Shown here one piece after another: positions 22,235 through 31,332 of a stretch of DNA of 46,401 bases (within the stretch, counting starts at the first letter, position 1; each line of letters opens with the position of its first letter). Both the position numbers and the translations under genes were made by a program. The notes under the pieces were generated by a model that saw only the letters and a program-made list of their open reading frames with translations, was not told where the DNA came from and made no database searches. The DNA comes from CAZGSG01 sp964528095 (lineage in GTDB: Bacteria; Bacteroidota; Bacteroidia; Chitinophagales; Chitinophagaceae), in NCBI GenBank assembly GCA_964528095.1, contig CAZGSG010000010.1:1-46401 (forward strand), given 5' to 3'.

Positions 22235-24619
22235 ATGTTAAAGATTGATGAGTATTTGGAAATTGACCCGAATAAAAAGGACGAGCAATGGGCTACCCGT
22301 CTCGTCACTTACTTTCGCACATACTGGCAATACCTGATTGATCCCACGGTTGCGCGTGAAAATATGGCGATCATCTTGTCTCGTTACGATATGAAAAACG
22401 TAATGAAGATGTTTAAGAACCCCAAACAAATGGGTATGGAATTTCTTGCTATCTCTATTATGGAGAAAATCAGGAATATTCTTATAGGCGAACGAGTGAA
22501 AGCTGGAGTAAGCGTTAACCTGAATGCCATCGACCCTACCGCCGAATCAGAAAGAAAAAAGGATAAGCAACTACTCGAAAACCGCAGGGAAATAGAGGCG
22601 ATGATTTCTTTCATGCAACAGCAGGTAGGCTTACCGGAATATAAAATTGATTTTGAAGAAAAGCTACGCGGCCGCACACCGTATAAAGGAAATGTGAAAA
22701 TGTTCGATGAGTTGGGGCTTGATCAAATGGACGGTGCCCAGGTTGATTACTTTTTCAAAGTATGGTTTAAGCTCCTTCATGAAATGAGAGGTCAGCAGGT
22801 TGTAAATTACTTCATCGAACATAATGAGGTAAAAGACAACGTGGATGCATGGTGTAATGATATCATGGGGAAAAAATGTATCGCTGCACAGGCATACGTA
22901 AATGAAATGTCTGGCGCTATTGATATCAAATATATCGCCCCGGAGCGCGTAAAATTAATACCTGGTAAAAGAAAGGATGGCAAAGATGCAGTTTGCCAGG
23001 GATATGAGGACAGTGTGACCGTAAGCGATGTATTAAAACGCTTCGGAAATAATTTCGATTGGGAAAATGATATGTACCAGTTGATCAATGCGGTGAATTA
23101 TACCAATAAACGGGAAATAACCGGTATTTGGGATGGTGATAGTTGGGTGTGGGGAAGAGCTGCCAAAAAAGCTAGTGAATGTAGTTGCAACTGGAATGAC
23201 TTCCTGAACTTCAAAGTAGAGATCGGATATATCGAATGGAAATCATTCGACGCCAATACCTACAAAATCGGAGTGGATTATCATGGTAACCTTCGTTATA
23301 TTCCTCGTTCTCCGTCTTATGAAAAAGGTCAGGACACACAGTACCAAAAAGAGAGCTGGTACAACGAGGTAACCTACCGCTGCTATTATTTAGCAACTTC
23401 AGTGAATACCCAAAAGCTATTCAAGTTTGGCCCGCTTTACCATCAGACCATTGAAGGTGCCGAGGATGAATACAGTAATTATTCCCTCTTCTTTCGTAAA
23501 GAGGCAGGACCTACGATCGCGGAAGTTGCGCGGCCGTGGATTGAACTGGCCCAGGAATCGTTCACAAAATTCCGGTGGATGGTTCGCCGAGCGAAACCCA
23601 AAGGACGGGCATATAACTATGAATCGCTGATTAAGGTTGCTCAAAAAATGATCAACGAGGGCAGCAACCAGCAGAAGATTCATAATGTGATCAAGATGTT
23701 TGAAGAGGGGATAAATGAAATATTTACTATCCCTGAAATCAACGGAGAGAAAGTAGGCGGCGGGGTAAATCCGAATTATGACCTTCCCAACGGGCTGGAT
23801 CCAACAGCAATCACTTTTCAAAAAATTGTTGATTGGTGCGTAGAGAGTATAAAAAGTGATCTTGGAATTAATGATATCCGCGAGGCTTATTCTCCCAAAC
23901 CGAATGATGGTTATAAGTTGCAAATGACTGCTCTTGATCAGTCGCGAAATGCGACAGATTACATGAGTGAAATGATAGATGGCATTTTGCGAAATGTTGC
24001 CAAGTACACACTTCTTTGTGTTCAGGATATTGTCAGGTATAAAGACACACTACCGTATAACTTTCTTAAACGAGCTATTGGTGAAACGGCGATACAGGAT
24101 ATTAAAGATCTCGAAGATGTTGCCTTTCATCGGTATGGAATATTCGTAAATAGTTTTGCAACCTTCATGGAGCGGCAGCGAGTATTGCAGGAAACAAATG
24201 AAGCATGGCAACGCGGAGAAATTACATACGAAATAAAAATGCTAGTTGATAGCATTGATGATTACCGGAAGGCTGCGTACATTATGGCATTTGAAAAAAT
24301 GCGGGCGAAGAAAGAGAAAGAAAAGGAAGTGCAGGTTGCGCAACAAAATGCCGTTCAATTAGAAAGTATGAAGCATCAAAATAAGATGCAGGAAATACAA
24401 CTCGAAGGTGATCTGCGAATTAAAGAACAGCAAGTACGTGGTTATTATTATTATCAATCGTCCATTGCGCAAGCGCAAGGAAGAATGGATATTGCTCAAC
24501 TGAAACAAGATGGTAAGCCAGAGGAAATAAATTTAAAAACCCAGGCTAAAATTGAAGAGAAAAGAGCGGAAAAATCATTGGACGATCAAGAATCATTAAT
24601 CCCCGCTGCTACTTCGTAG
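22235..24619 (+). CDS. Portal protein
   Basis: A 794-residue protein whose position before a scaffold-like gene and the major capsid gene, together with its size, indicate the portal. The N-terminal half is mixed alpha/beta (MIRGQ-like helices and GYIEWKSFDA, WYNEVTYRCYYL strands). The region DQSRNATDYMSEMIDGIL precedes long helices that would form the crown. The last 150 residues are a charged coiled coil (MRAKKEKEKEVQVAQQ and on). Portals of crAss-like and other large podoviruses have this size and coiled-coil crown. No terminase is visible upstream. The final 24 nt overlap an antisense gene. Confidence 0.8.
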   Translation: MLKIDEYLEIDPNKKDEQWATRLVTYFRTYWQYLIDPTVARENMAIILSRYDMKNVMKMFKNPKQMGMEFLAISIMEKIRNILIGERVKAGVSVNLNAIDPTAESERKKDKQLLENRREIEAMISFMQQQVGLPEYKIDFEEKLRGRTPYKGNVKMFDELGLDQMDGAQVDYFFKVWFKLLHEMRGQQVVNYFIEHNEVKDNVDAWCNDIMGKKCIAAQAYVNEMSGAIDIKYIAPERVKLIPGKRKDGKDAVCQGYEDSVTVSDVLKRFGNNFDWENDMYQLINAVNYTNKREITGIWDGDSWVWGRAAKKASECSCNWNDFLNFKVEIGYIEWKSFDANTYKIGVDYHGNLRYIPRSPSYEKGQDTQYQKESWYNEVTYRCYYLATSVNTQKLFKFGPLYHQTIEGAEDEYSNYSLFFRKEAGPTIAEVARPWIELAQESFTKFRWMVRRAKPKGRAYNYESLIKVAQKMINEGSNQQKIHNVIKMFEEGINEIFTIPEINGEKVGGGVNPNYDLPNGLDPTAITFQKIVDWCVESIKSDLGINDIREAYSPKPNDGYKLQMTALDQSRNATDYMSEMIDGILRNVAKYTLLCVQDIVRYKDTLPYNFLKRAIGETAIQDIKDLEDVAFHRYGIFVNSFATFMERQRVLQETNEAWQRGEITYEIKMLVDSIDDYRKAAYIMAFEKMRAKKEKEKEVQVAQQNAVQLESMKHQNKMQEIQLEGDLRIKEQQVRGYYYYQSSIAQAQGRMDIAQLKQDGKPEEINLKTQAKIEEKRAEKSLDDQESLIPAATS

Positions 24620-24925
24620 TTCCGATGTGATTGCGTCAATCATTTCGGGGAATATTACAAACTTAAAAACAATGCCAGATAGTGTTGAACTATGCTGGCA
24701 TTTTAATGCATTATAGAACTCTACGTGTTTAGTAGGTATTGGATAAATGTTTTTGAACTTTCGAGATTTCCCTTTACACATAATCTTCTTTTTGTTGATA
24801 GTTTCAGGAAATTTTTCTACCAGGTCATTGATCATATCACGGCCGTTTGCATATCCTTTTTGTTTTGCAACCGCTTCAAGTATCTTTCGATCGAAGTCAT
24901 TAAGTTCCAGAGAAAAATTTTCCAT
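24596..24925 (-). CDS. Small antisense protein between portal and scaffold genes (109 aa)
   Basis: The only minus-strand gene in the structural module. It reads MENFSLELNDFDRKILEAVA, then KQKGYANGRDMINDLVEKFP and a lysine-rich linker (ETINKKKIMCKGKSRKF), followed by a second region rich in hydrophobic residues. The N-terminal part resembles a short helical DNA-binding unit, but no family is recognised. Its 3' end overlaps the portal stop region, and a copy of the 16-bp dyad lies 11 nt upstream of its ATG, consistent with regulation by that site. It looks like a moron-type insertion. Confidence 0.65.
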   Translation of the reverse strand: MENFSLELNDFDRKILEAVAKQKGYANGRDMINDLVEKFPETINKKKIMCKGKSRKFKNIYPIPTKHVEFYNALKCQHSSTLSGIVFKFVIFPEMIDAITSELRSSSGD

Positions 24926-24936
24926 CGGATATAAAT

Positions 24937-24952
24937 TTTACGAAAAAGTAAA
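24937..24952. repeat. 16-bp dispersed dyad, copy 3
   Basis: On the minus strand it reads TTTACTTTTTCGTAAA, with arms TTTAC/GTAAA. It lies 11 nt upstream of the antisense gene's start codon and 38 nt before the TATTTTTG box of the scaffold gene, so it could control either direction. It differs from copy 1 at one base and from copy 2 at one base. Confidence 0.6.
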
Positions 24953-24989
24953 AAAAGGTTGGATAACCGAAAAATAATTTTATAAACCA

Positions 24990-24997
24990 TATTTTTG
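24990..24997 (+). promoter_or_regulatory. Candidate Bacteroidota promoter -7 box for capsid genes
   Basis: TATTTTTG fits TAnnTTTG and ends 18 nt before the ATG at 25016, the same spacing as the boxes before the genes at 6885 and 18621. It would give the scaffold/capsid genes their own promoter inside the late cluster. Confidence 0.45.
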
Positions 24998-25015
24998 GCT
25001 CATAACCTGATATTC

Positions 25016-26179
25016 ATGTCTGAAAAGATCAAAGAACTCCTGAAAAAGAATGGCGTAGAGCCATCTACCGTACCTCCAAAAGTTGACGCCAATTCCGGTA
25101 ATGAAGGTGGTGGTAACGAGGGTGGTGGAGAAGGAGGCGAAGGCGGAGAAGGTGGTGATGCCGGTGCTGCAGGTGCCGGAGACGACAAGAATAAAGGCGG
25201 TGGCGTACCTCCCAAACAAGACCAGCAGCAGCAAAATCAACCTCCCGTTGAGGATGATATTGACGACGAAAAATTGCTCCGTGCGCTCGAAAAACGCGGT
25301 CATAAATTCGGTTCCGTAGCCGATATAAATAAGCCAGCCGAGCAGCCAGCGGCAAAAACTCCTGAAGAGCTTGAAGCGGAAGCCCAACAACGCCGTGACA
25401 ACGTTCGCCAGTTTGGATTACAAAACAAAAAGGTCACATCTACACAGCTTGACAATTATGCGCGTGAATCAAAGATGGACCCGGTTGAACTGGCATATTC
25501 TGTTTTCAAATCTGAACGTATCGGTGAACTCAAAGCAGCAAAGACGCCGGATGATCAAATGCCGGATGATAAAACGTTGCGCGATGAGTTTGACGAAGCG
25601 CATTTCCAATATGCAGACCCTACCGATCCAAAACGTATTCGTCATGAAAAATTGTTGAAGCAACAAGCTGACGCATACATTGAAGATAAGTACGCCAATA
25701 TTCTCGATCTCGATGAAGAGTATTCCGACTTTGAAAAAACCAAGATCCAGCGGAAGAACTATGAAACTGTTTTTAACCAGGTTATTTCCAGCCTGGGCGA
25801 TGAAATGGAGTTTGAGATCGTAAACGACAAAGAAAAGTTTCCTTTCAAATTCAAGATAACGGCTGATAAACTGAAGCCCATCAGAGACGCTTACCTGAAT
25901 GACACATCATTTACATTGTTCGGAAAGGGCGATGTAAAACCCGATCTGTTAGCATCAGCGGTTCGTGGGAACATAATTCAAAATCAGTTCGCCTCTATTC
26001 TTTCTGAAGCGGCCATCGCATACGCCTCGTCAAAGGTCGATGCAATGGCAAAGGGAAGAAGAGGGATTCCTCCTGAACGAAAGGAAGGCGGTTCAGAAGG
26101 TGGAGAAAAGAAGGTAAACAAGGTGATTCAAAGGGTTCTCGCAAATACCGAGAACAAAAAAATCGTTCAAAAATCTTAA
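25016..26179 (+). CDS. Scaffold-like capsid assembly protein (387 aa)
   Basis: The start MSEKIKELLKKNGVEPSTVP is preferred over an earlier in-frame TTG. Residues about 25-65 are an acidic Gly/Glu linker (GGGEGGEGGEGG). The rest is strongly helical and charged (EELEAEAQQRRDNVRQFGLQ; YIEDKYANILDLDEEYSDFE), with a basic C-terminus. Extended, acidic and helical proteins located between portal and capsid genes are usually scaffolds. It ends 13 nt before the capsid gene. No protease motif is seen. Confidence 0.7.
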   Translation: MSEKIKELLKKNGVEPSTVPPKVDANSGNEGGGNEGGGEGGEGGEGGDAGAAGAGDDKNKGGGVPPKQDQQQQNQPPVEDDIDDEKLLRALEKRGHKFGSVADINKPAEQPAAKTPEELEAEAQQRRDNVRQFGLQNKKVTSTQLDNYARESKMDPVELAYSVFKSERIGELKAAKTPDDQMPDDKTLRDEFDEAHFQYADPTDPKRIRHEKLLKQQADAYIEDKYANILDLDEEYSDFEKTKIQRKNYETVFNQVISSLGDEMEFEIVNDKEKFPFKFKITADKLKPIRDAYLNDTSFTLFGKGDVKPDLLASAVRGNIIQNQFASILSEAAIAYASSKVDAMAKGRRGIPPERKEGGSEGGEKKVNKVIQRVLANTENKKIVQKS

Positions 26180-26192
26180 ACTCTTTTTAACT

Positions 26193-27689
26193 ATGGCACT
26201 TTTTGAAAGCAAACCCTCCTGTGGTACACAGCTTACTTCGGTGGGTGATGCACTCGATAAATTGAAGGCGTTCAACGCGCTTTTTGCGGTACATCAGCTC
26301 GATGCTGATCCCGAATTGTGCGGTAACCCTGACGACACAGCAATGTGGCGTAAGCTGGTATATGACGGCGTAATTAACTGCGCCGGCGAACCGATGGAAC
26401 TGGATTTCTTTGAAACCATTTTCGGCGGTAAGACAGAAGTGATCGACGCCAAACGCATATACTTCCGGTATAATTGCGATTTGGATATGAACATCTTCGC
26501 GCAAAATTCAGTCGTAGGAGCTGGCCCCGGCCTCTCTGCGAATTTCCAGTTGCTCAAAGCAAATCACGTAGGCGAAGGAAAGTATTCATACCCGATGGAT
26601 GGATATTCTCTGTACATCTACGAAGATGCCCAATGGGTGCGTATTACCGCTTCTGACAAGACAAACACGTATGCGCACAATTTCACGGTTACTCCGTATA
26701 AGAAAAACTATACGGTCAATATCCGTAAGAACAAAAAAATCATGGTTCTTCCTGTGCAGCTCGTTGGCGGTCTTTCTTGCCCGACACCGAACAGTACATG
26801 GCAGTCTATCGGTTATACCAATCACGTTAAGCCATTCCGCATCCGTAAGGATTGGGAATTGCCTATTGACCTGATGCGTGGTTATGAAGAAGTTCTCCAG
26901 TTCGCAATCATGTTCGACGAAAACGGCCGTGAAATCGACTGCTATGAGGCTTATGAAAAAACCCAGGCACGTCGTGATATGAAATGGGCGAAAAACCTTC
27001 TGTTCTTCATGGGCCAGGAGATTGACAACCCCGCTCTGCTCGGTACCAATACCGGCCAGGTAACCGCGGATTATTCCGGGTTTGACGGATATATCCCGAC
27101 GATGTATTACGGTGGTGGTACTGTAATCGACGTGGATCCTGCTGTCGGCTTTGATTGGGATGCAGATTTTGAGCCCATCATCATCCGTAATGACAGCCTG
27201 AAGCGTACTACCGAGTTCGTGGTACTCCATGCTAAACCGTGGTGGTTATCTATGAACCGTAACGCTGGCAACAAGTTCAAAAACGATTCTGGCGCTTGTA
27301 CGTTTGATTCCTTCAAACGCTCCGGGCTGAATGACGACCAAATTAAACGTTTGGGAGTTCGTTCATACAGCTACGCCGGCTTTACGCTGCACTTCAAAGA
27401 AGTGTCTGCAATGAGCGACACACGCGGTATCGGTAACTATAACTTCCCGCAAATGGCGAACTTCCTGCCTGGTAATGGTCTGCGTGACAGCAAGGGCCGT
27501 GAAGTTCCCGCTATCCAGTTCTTCATGCCGCAGGGCTGTGGAGCAACCGGTATGTTGGAAGAGATCGACCGCGATATGCGCAAGATCGACGGTTGCGATA
27601 AGCTGGCAGGTACATTGGCTGAAACGATCATGTCGGCCATTCACTGCCCTCACCAGCACATTTTAGCAAACCCGGTATTTAGCTGTTAA
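26193..27689 (+). CDS. Major capsid protein
   Basis: 498 residues, located right after the scaffold-like gene, with strongly biased codons (CGT, AAC, TTC, CTC-rich) unlike the AT-rich neighbours, as expected for the most abundant virion protein. The sequence starts MALFESKPSCGTQLTSVGDA and contains long strands (KKNYTVNIRKNKKIMVLPVQ) and an E-loop-like insertion typical of HK97-fold shells, though the fold cannot be proven from sequence alone. A ring of Cys residues (CGNPDD, NCAGE, CDKLAG, HCPHQH, FSC) is notable. GroES encoded nearby could aid its folding. Confidence 0.78.
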   Translation: MALFESKPSCGTQLTSVGDALDKLKAFNALFAVHQLDADPELCGNPDDTAMWRKLVYDGVINCAGEPMELDFFETIFGGKTEVIDAKRIYFRYNCDLDMNIFAQNSVVGAGPGLSANFQLLKANHVGEGKYSYPMDGYSLYIYEDAQWVRITASDKTNTYAHNFTVTPYKKNYTVNIRKNKKIMVLPVQLVGGLSCPTPNSTWQSIGYTNHVKPFRIRKDWELPIDLMRGYEEVLQFAIMFDENGREIDCYEAYEKTQARRDMKWAKNLLFFMGQEIDNPALLGTNTGQVTADYSGFDGYIPTMYYGGGTVIDVDPAVGFDWDADFEPIIIRNDSLKRTTEFVVLHAKPWWLSMNRNAGNKFKNDSGACTFDSFKRSGLNDDQIKRLGVRSYSYAGFTLHFKEVSAMSDTRGIGNYNFPQMANFLPGNGLRDSKGREVPAIQFFMPQGCGATGMLEEIDRDMRKIDGCDKLAGTLAETIMSAIHCPHQHILANPVFSC

Positions 27690-27735
27690 GCTAAATTTAG
27701 CCGGTAGCATAAAGGACACTAATTTTTATTTTTTT
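27690..27735. other. Short palindrome after the capsid gene
   Basis: GCTAAATTTAGC at 27690-27701 is a perfect 12-bp palindrome right after the capsid stop, followed by a T-rich leader (TTTTTATTTTTTT) to the next ATG. It is not a typical terminator because the stem lacks a loop and a T-tract directly after it. It may be a processing or stability element of the capsid mRNA. Confidence 0.3.
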
Positions 27736-28668
27736 ATGACAAAGGAACAAGTTGAAGTAGCCCCGAAAGTGTTGGTTATCGAAATGGTAAACCAGCAGCC
27801 TTCTAATTACGTAATGGATGGCACCGGCATTGATGATAATGATTTGCCGACGCATATCTCCGCCCCCAATGCACGTAAGCTGAAAAGCAGAAGCAAAGTT
27901 GCGGTACTCGTAAAAGAAGGCCCGGACAAAGGATTGACCAAACTGCGTCCTATCCGATACATAAAGGGTTGCGATTCCATCTTCGTTGATGAGCAGGATC
28001 GCATGGGATATAAACCCGATCCGGCTAATGATGTGATCTGGATGCTGAATGGTAAGCTCACCGTTATTCGTAACGGGGCTGATATCGGCCTTTACGATTA
28101 CATTAAAAATCATGAAGGAAACACAAGTAATCCTAACCGCCCTGAAGGTGCGATAGATATTTTTCAGGAGATAGATACCAATCTGGAAGCGCAGGAGGAT
28201 GAAAAAACGTTCGAGCAGGAATTTGTGATCTTGAAGTATCTCAATAGTTTGAAAGCTAAAAAAGGCGATCGCAATGAGTACAACGAGGACGCAATCAATT
28301 TCCTTTGTTCACTGTTCAAGCTGCCGGCATTCGATCCCGCGGCCCCATCAGAATCCTGGGTGACGCTTGCTTACTTCGCAAAAGAGAATCCCAAAAGATT
28401 CCTCAATAGCCTTGCTAATCACAAGGCAGTCGTTGAATCCGAAGTAAACCAGGCGCTATCAAATGGCATCATAGTGCTGGATGAAACGAAAGCAATGTTT
28501 CAGGAGGGCAACAAGGTTATTACCGGTTTCAACACCGGTATGTCAAGCGACGATCGTAAAGCACGTCTCGTCGATTTCATGACAAACCCTGCTCACCGGT
28601 TATATTACGATCAGATGCGTTCGGCATTGCATGGTAAAAAGATGGGAGCTGTTGACATTGTTTCGTAA
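27736..28668 (+). CDS. Structural protein downstream of capsid (310 aa)
   Basis: It begins MTKEQVEVAPKVLVIEMVNQ and has an N-terminal beta-rich half (VAVLVKEGPDKG, PIRYIKGCDSIFVDEQDR, WMLNGKLTVIRNG) and a helical C-terminal half (FLCSLFKLPAF, FAKENPKRFLNSLANHKA). Position and size suggest a capsid-associated or completion protein. No family is recognised. Codon use resembles that of the capsid gene, which suggests high expression. Confidence 0.6.
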   Translation: MTKEQVEVAPKVLVIEMVNQQPSNYVMDGTGIDDNDLPTHISAPNARKLKSRSKVAVLVKEGPDKGLTKLRPIRYIKGCDSIFVDEQDRMGYKPDPANDVIWMLNGKLTVIRNGADIGLYDYIKNHEGNTSNPNRPEGAIDIFQEIDTNLEAQEDEKTFEQEFVILKYLNSLKAKKGDRNEYNEDAINFLCSLFKLPAFDPAAPSESWVTLAYFAKENPKRFLNSLANHKAVVESEVNQALSNGIIVLDETKAMFQEGNKVITGFNTGMSSDDRKARLVDFMTNPAHRLYYDQMRSALHGKKMGAVDIVS

Positions 28669-28702
28669 ACCAAATCTTAAAATCGTTTAACATTTTATAA
28701 AA

Positions 28703-29590
28703 ATGGCAAACTCTGTTTTAGCACAGCTCCTTCGTAAGCAGAATTACGATTATGACTGTCTTCACCAGGAATCTATTCCTTGCGATAACGCGGTTACGGA
28801 AGGAATTTACTGGCGCATCCCACGCACACGGAATGGTGTGTTGGCGGGATATGACTACCGCGCGGATAAAGGCACGAAGCCAACTCCCGATTCTATGAAA
28901 GCCCTTCGTGTAAATGATCGCGTAAGCAATATCATTTATTACGTGGCGATCGCTGACAATGCAGGTGCAACGGTATTTACCGATATGTGTAATGCTTGCT
29001 GCGATACGGTGGACCCGCTTCCTACTGTTGCGTTTCCAACGATCATCATCGAGGAAGAAGGCTGCCCTGATGGTAATGGTAATTTCAATTACTCTGCCTT
29101 CGTGGATCCCACTCCTGAAGCAAACCAGGTGTACAAGCTCTCCGGTTCTCAAAATGGTGTTGCATTACCAGCGGCTCCGGCTGAAGGTTTTGTAAGTCTT
29201 GCCGCTTTGGAAACATGGGCTGATACAAACTGGAACGGTCAGGGTACAGTGACCGGTGTTACGTTGAACGGTGGACAGGTTATTCTTAACGGTGGTGCAG
29301 GAACAAAATCCGGCTCTATCAATGTTGAGATTGATTCTTTCCTCGAATCAAATGCACCTGGCGCACTTACCAGCGGTCAGCACTATCATGTAGTGTCAAC
29401 CATTAACGGTGAATCATTACCGGTTCTGGATGGCGTGGCAGATGCGGCATTGTCAACGCTTGCAACAGCAGCGAACGCAAGTGCCCCACATGCAAAATAT
29501 GGTGTGTGGTCTGTTACCGGTGGTAAACTCCGTGTGGTTTCCAAAGGTGTCGTACTGCAAACTGGCAGCATCGTGATCACGAAAGTGTAA
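28703..29590 (+). CDS. Putative head fibre/decoration protein (295 aa)
   Basis: The N-terminal 110 residues (LAQLLRKQNYDYDCLHQESI; RIPRTRNGVLAGYDYRADKG) contain a cysteine cluster (CNACC) and are followed by Ala/Gly/Ser/Thr-rich repeated domains from about residue 130 (NQVYKLSGSQNGVALPAAPA; QHYHVVSTINGESLPVLDGV). The latter two segments look like paralogous beta-domains (VxxYKLSGSQNGVALPxxx and YHVVSTINGESLPVLDG, each followed by an ALxTxA helix). This layout fits a virion surface decoration. A strong terminator follows. Confidence 0.65.
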   Translation: MANSVLAQLLRKQNYDYDCLHQESIPCDNAVTEGIYWRIPRTRNGVLAGYDYRADKGTKPTPDSMKALRVNDRVSNIIYYVAIADNAGATVFTDMCNACCDTVDPLPTVAFPTIIIEEEGCPDGNGNFNYSAFVDPTPEANQVYKLSGSQNGVALPAAPAEGFVSLAALETWADTNWNGQGTVTGVTLNGGQVILNGGAGTKSGSINVEIDSFLESNAPGALTSGQHYHVVSTINGESLPVLDGVADAALSTLATAANASAPHAKYGVWSVTGGKLRVVSKGVVLQTGSIVITKV

Positions 29591-29621
29591 GCAGTTGCCT
29601 GATTAATATTTGTCCAAAACC

Positions 29622-29655
29622 AAAAGGCAACTTCAGTAATTGGGGTTGCCTTTTT
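29622..29655 (+). terminator. Intrinsic terminator after the capsid block
   Basis: AAAAGGCAAC (29622-29631) and GTTGCCTTTTT (29645-29655) form a ten-base stem around a 13-nt loop, ending in TTTTT. It probably limits read-through from the highly expressed capsid genes into the fibre genes. Confidence 0.85.
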
Positions 29656-29669
29656 CTCAATAAACCGCT

Positions 29670-30674
29670 ATGACAGTCACATCACCTGATATAAACGTCT
29701 TTGACTTTAAGACTAAATATGATCTTACCGGTGCAAGTCCGGTCGTAAAGCTCACAAATGCTTCCTCCGGGCCGCATTTGAATAATATGAGCTACTGGTT
29801 TGTTCTGACTTCTCCTTCAGGAGTGGTTTATCACCTGGGAGTGGAAGGTGCGCCAGATCGTTCGGGAGTTTGGAATACTGAATGGCAGGTGCCAGATCAA
29901 ATTCCGGAAATCCAAAATCATATTGACTGGAGCGGCACCGAGTACACCATCGTAGGTTATGCGAAGGATTCGGCTAACAACATTTTTCAAACGCCTCCTT
30001 ATCGCACAAGAATATGCCGGCCCGGTGGCAACAAACAGGGACAGCGTAATAATTGGGGTAGTGGTGCATTAAGTGTGATGATGAATTGTTGCACTGGTAA
30101 GTTACTCGTGCAGGACGTTTCCAACTACGGTTACAATGGCCTAACCGGTACACAAATATCCAAACAACTCAAACTTGTCTTTCCTCCCGATAGCACTGAT
30201 TCGACGCCAGCTCCATTTGTCGTCAATGATGCTAACACGGTTCAAATACCTATAACGTACAATAGCAAGAATTATCAAATCATTCAGGACACGGTTTACA
30301 ATTATGACTACCTGAATAATACTTCAGTCTCCATAAAATACAAGTTCAAGGCTTGTTTTGAAGTGAACTGCGGTATTGATTTATGCTCGATCTTATGCGC
30401 CCTGGGCAATTTTGAAAGTCAGCTCCAATCAGAAGGTTGTACGGCCGCTGATCGTGAAAAATTGCTGATGATCGTTTCAAAGCTCACGAGGGCGATTGCG
30501 GGCCTCATCCAGCCCTTATGTGGAATTAACGTTCCCGTAATCCTGACAGAGATCCGTGAGCTTCTTGGTGGCTGTGTGGATTGTGAGACGACCGGTGGCG
30601 GCATTAACCCGGCGAATAATTGCGCCATTCCGGTAAACCTGCAAGTAGAATCTTATGTACCACCGGAAGATTAA
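29670..30674 (+). CDS. Putative tail or head-associated fibre protein (334 aa)
   Basis: Residues 1-115 form a beta-sandwich-like domain (FDFKTKYDLTGASPVVKLTN; YWFVLTSPSGVVYHLG; YTIVGYAKDSANNIFQTPPY). A middle domain begins at RNNWGSGALSVMMNCCTGKL. The C-terminus has a helical, cysteine-rich segment (CGIDLCSILCALGNFES; GLIQPLCGINVPVIL; GGCVDC). Paired cysteines in a virion protein are consistent with metal binding or disulfides after assembly. No family is recognised. It starts the co-directional group with the two paralogous proteins that follow. Confidence 0.6.
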   Translation: MTVTSPDINVFDFKTKYDLTGASPVVKLTNASSGPHLNNMSYWFVLTSPSGVVYHLGVEGAPDRSGVWNTEWQVPDQIPEIQNHIDWSGTEYTIVGYAKDSANNIFQTPPYRTRICRPGGNKQGQRNNWGSGALSVMMNCCTGKLLVQDVSNYGYNGLTGTQISKQLKLVFPPDSTDSTPAPFVVNDANTVQIPITYNSKNYQIIQDTVYNYDYLNNTSVSIKYKFKACFEVNCGIDLCSILCALGNFESQLQSEGCTAADREKLLMIVSKLTRAIAGLIQPLCGINVPVILTEIRELLGGCVDCETTGGGINPANNCAIPVNLQVESYVPPED

Positions 30675-30684
30675 ATCGTAAGCT

Positions 30685-31320
30685 ATGGGAACTTTAAAAT
30701 TAAGTTGGGATAACAGCAACCTCGTATTCGACCCGAATACCGACGCACAACGGGCTTCTAAGCGCGTGAAAGCCATCGGGGGAGCATACGATACGGTAGG
30801 CTTTAATCCAGCCAATGACATGGCTAAAAGCGTTAACGAGGCACTGGCTACGGTTTTGGATAATCGCGTTTATGAATTTATCATTGATGCAATTTGTATT
30901 TCAGGGGGCCCGACGCCAAATGATAACGGCCCGATCGAGGGCATTGCTTTCGCCTGTATTGCTCCTTCTTTCAATCCCACATATAATAGCCTCAATGTAG
31001 TCCTCAACCTGGTGAATACTGATATTTCCAAAATAAGGGTTACGCTGCGCAAGCAAAGTGATAATTCTTTAGTGGGAACATTTACCGCCAGTAGATCAGG
31101 AACGACCGCAACCGCAACTTTCAGCGGATTGACGGCCTCTACGGATTATTGGGTGCAGATTGAATTGTATGCGGTAGTGAATGGCGTGGAAGTGATCAGT
31201 TCGGACGCAGCATATTTAGGAGCTGTTTGCGGAAGCAATGCAGCTCCGTACCAGGTAACAACATCGCCAGTGCCTCCGTGCCCGGCGCCTAAAACTTTGG
31301 AAGTAGTCTATGTTACCTAA
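30685..31320 (+). CDS. Beta-sandwich virion protein, short paralogue (211 aa)
   Basis: The N-terminal ~95 residues (MGTLKLSWDNSNLVFDPNTD; QRASKRVKAIGGAYDTVGFN; GGPTPNDNGPIEGIAFACI) are clearly paralogous to those of the next gene. A fibronectin-III-like C-terminal domain (SLNVVLNLVNTDISKIRVTL; LTASTDYWVQIELYAVV) follows. The small size suggests a fibre tip, decoration or adaptor unit. Start ATG lies 11 nt after the preceding stop. Confidence 0.65.
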   Translation: MGTLKLSWDNSNLVFDPNTDAQRASKRVKAIGGAYDTVGFNPANDMAKSVNEALATVLDNRVYEFIIDAICISGGPTPNDNGPIEGIAFACIAPSFNPTYNSLNVVLNLVNTDISKIRVTLRKQSDNSLVGTFTASRSGTTATATFSGLTASTDYWVQIELYAVVNGVEVISSDAAYLGAVCGSNAAPYQVTTSPVPPCPAPKTLEVVYVT

Positions 31321-31332
31321 AAACTATGAGCA

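Noticed and set aside
22235..24619. Large terminase subunit within the window
   Set aside because: No protein shows both the Walker-type ATPase and RNase H-like nuclease motifs; the terminase must lie outside the window.
25000..25355. Minus-strand Pro/Leu-rich frames opposite the scaffold-like gene
   Set aside because: They are reverse images of the Gly/Glu-rich linker repeats.
27690..27701. Palindrome after the capsid gene as a terminator
   Set aside because: The self-complementary 12-mer has no loop and no immediate T-tract.
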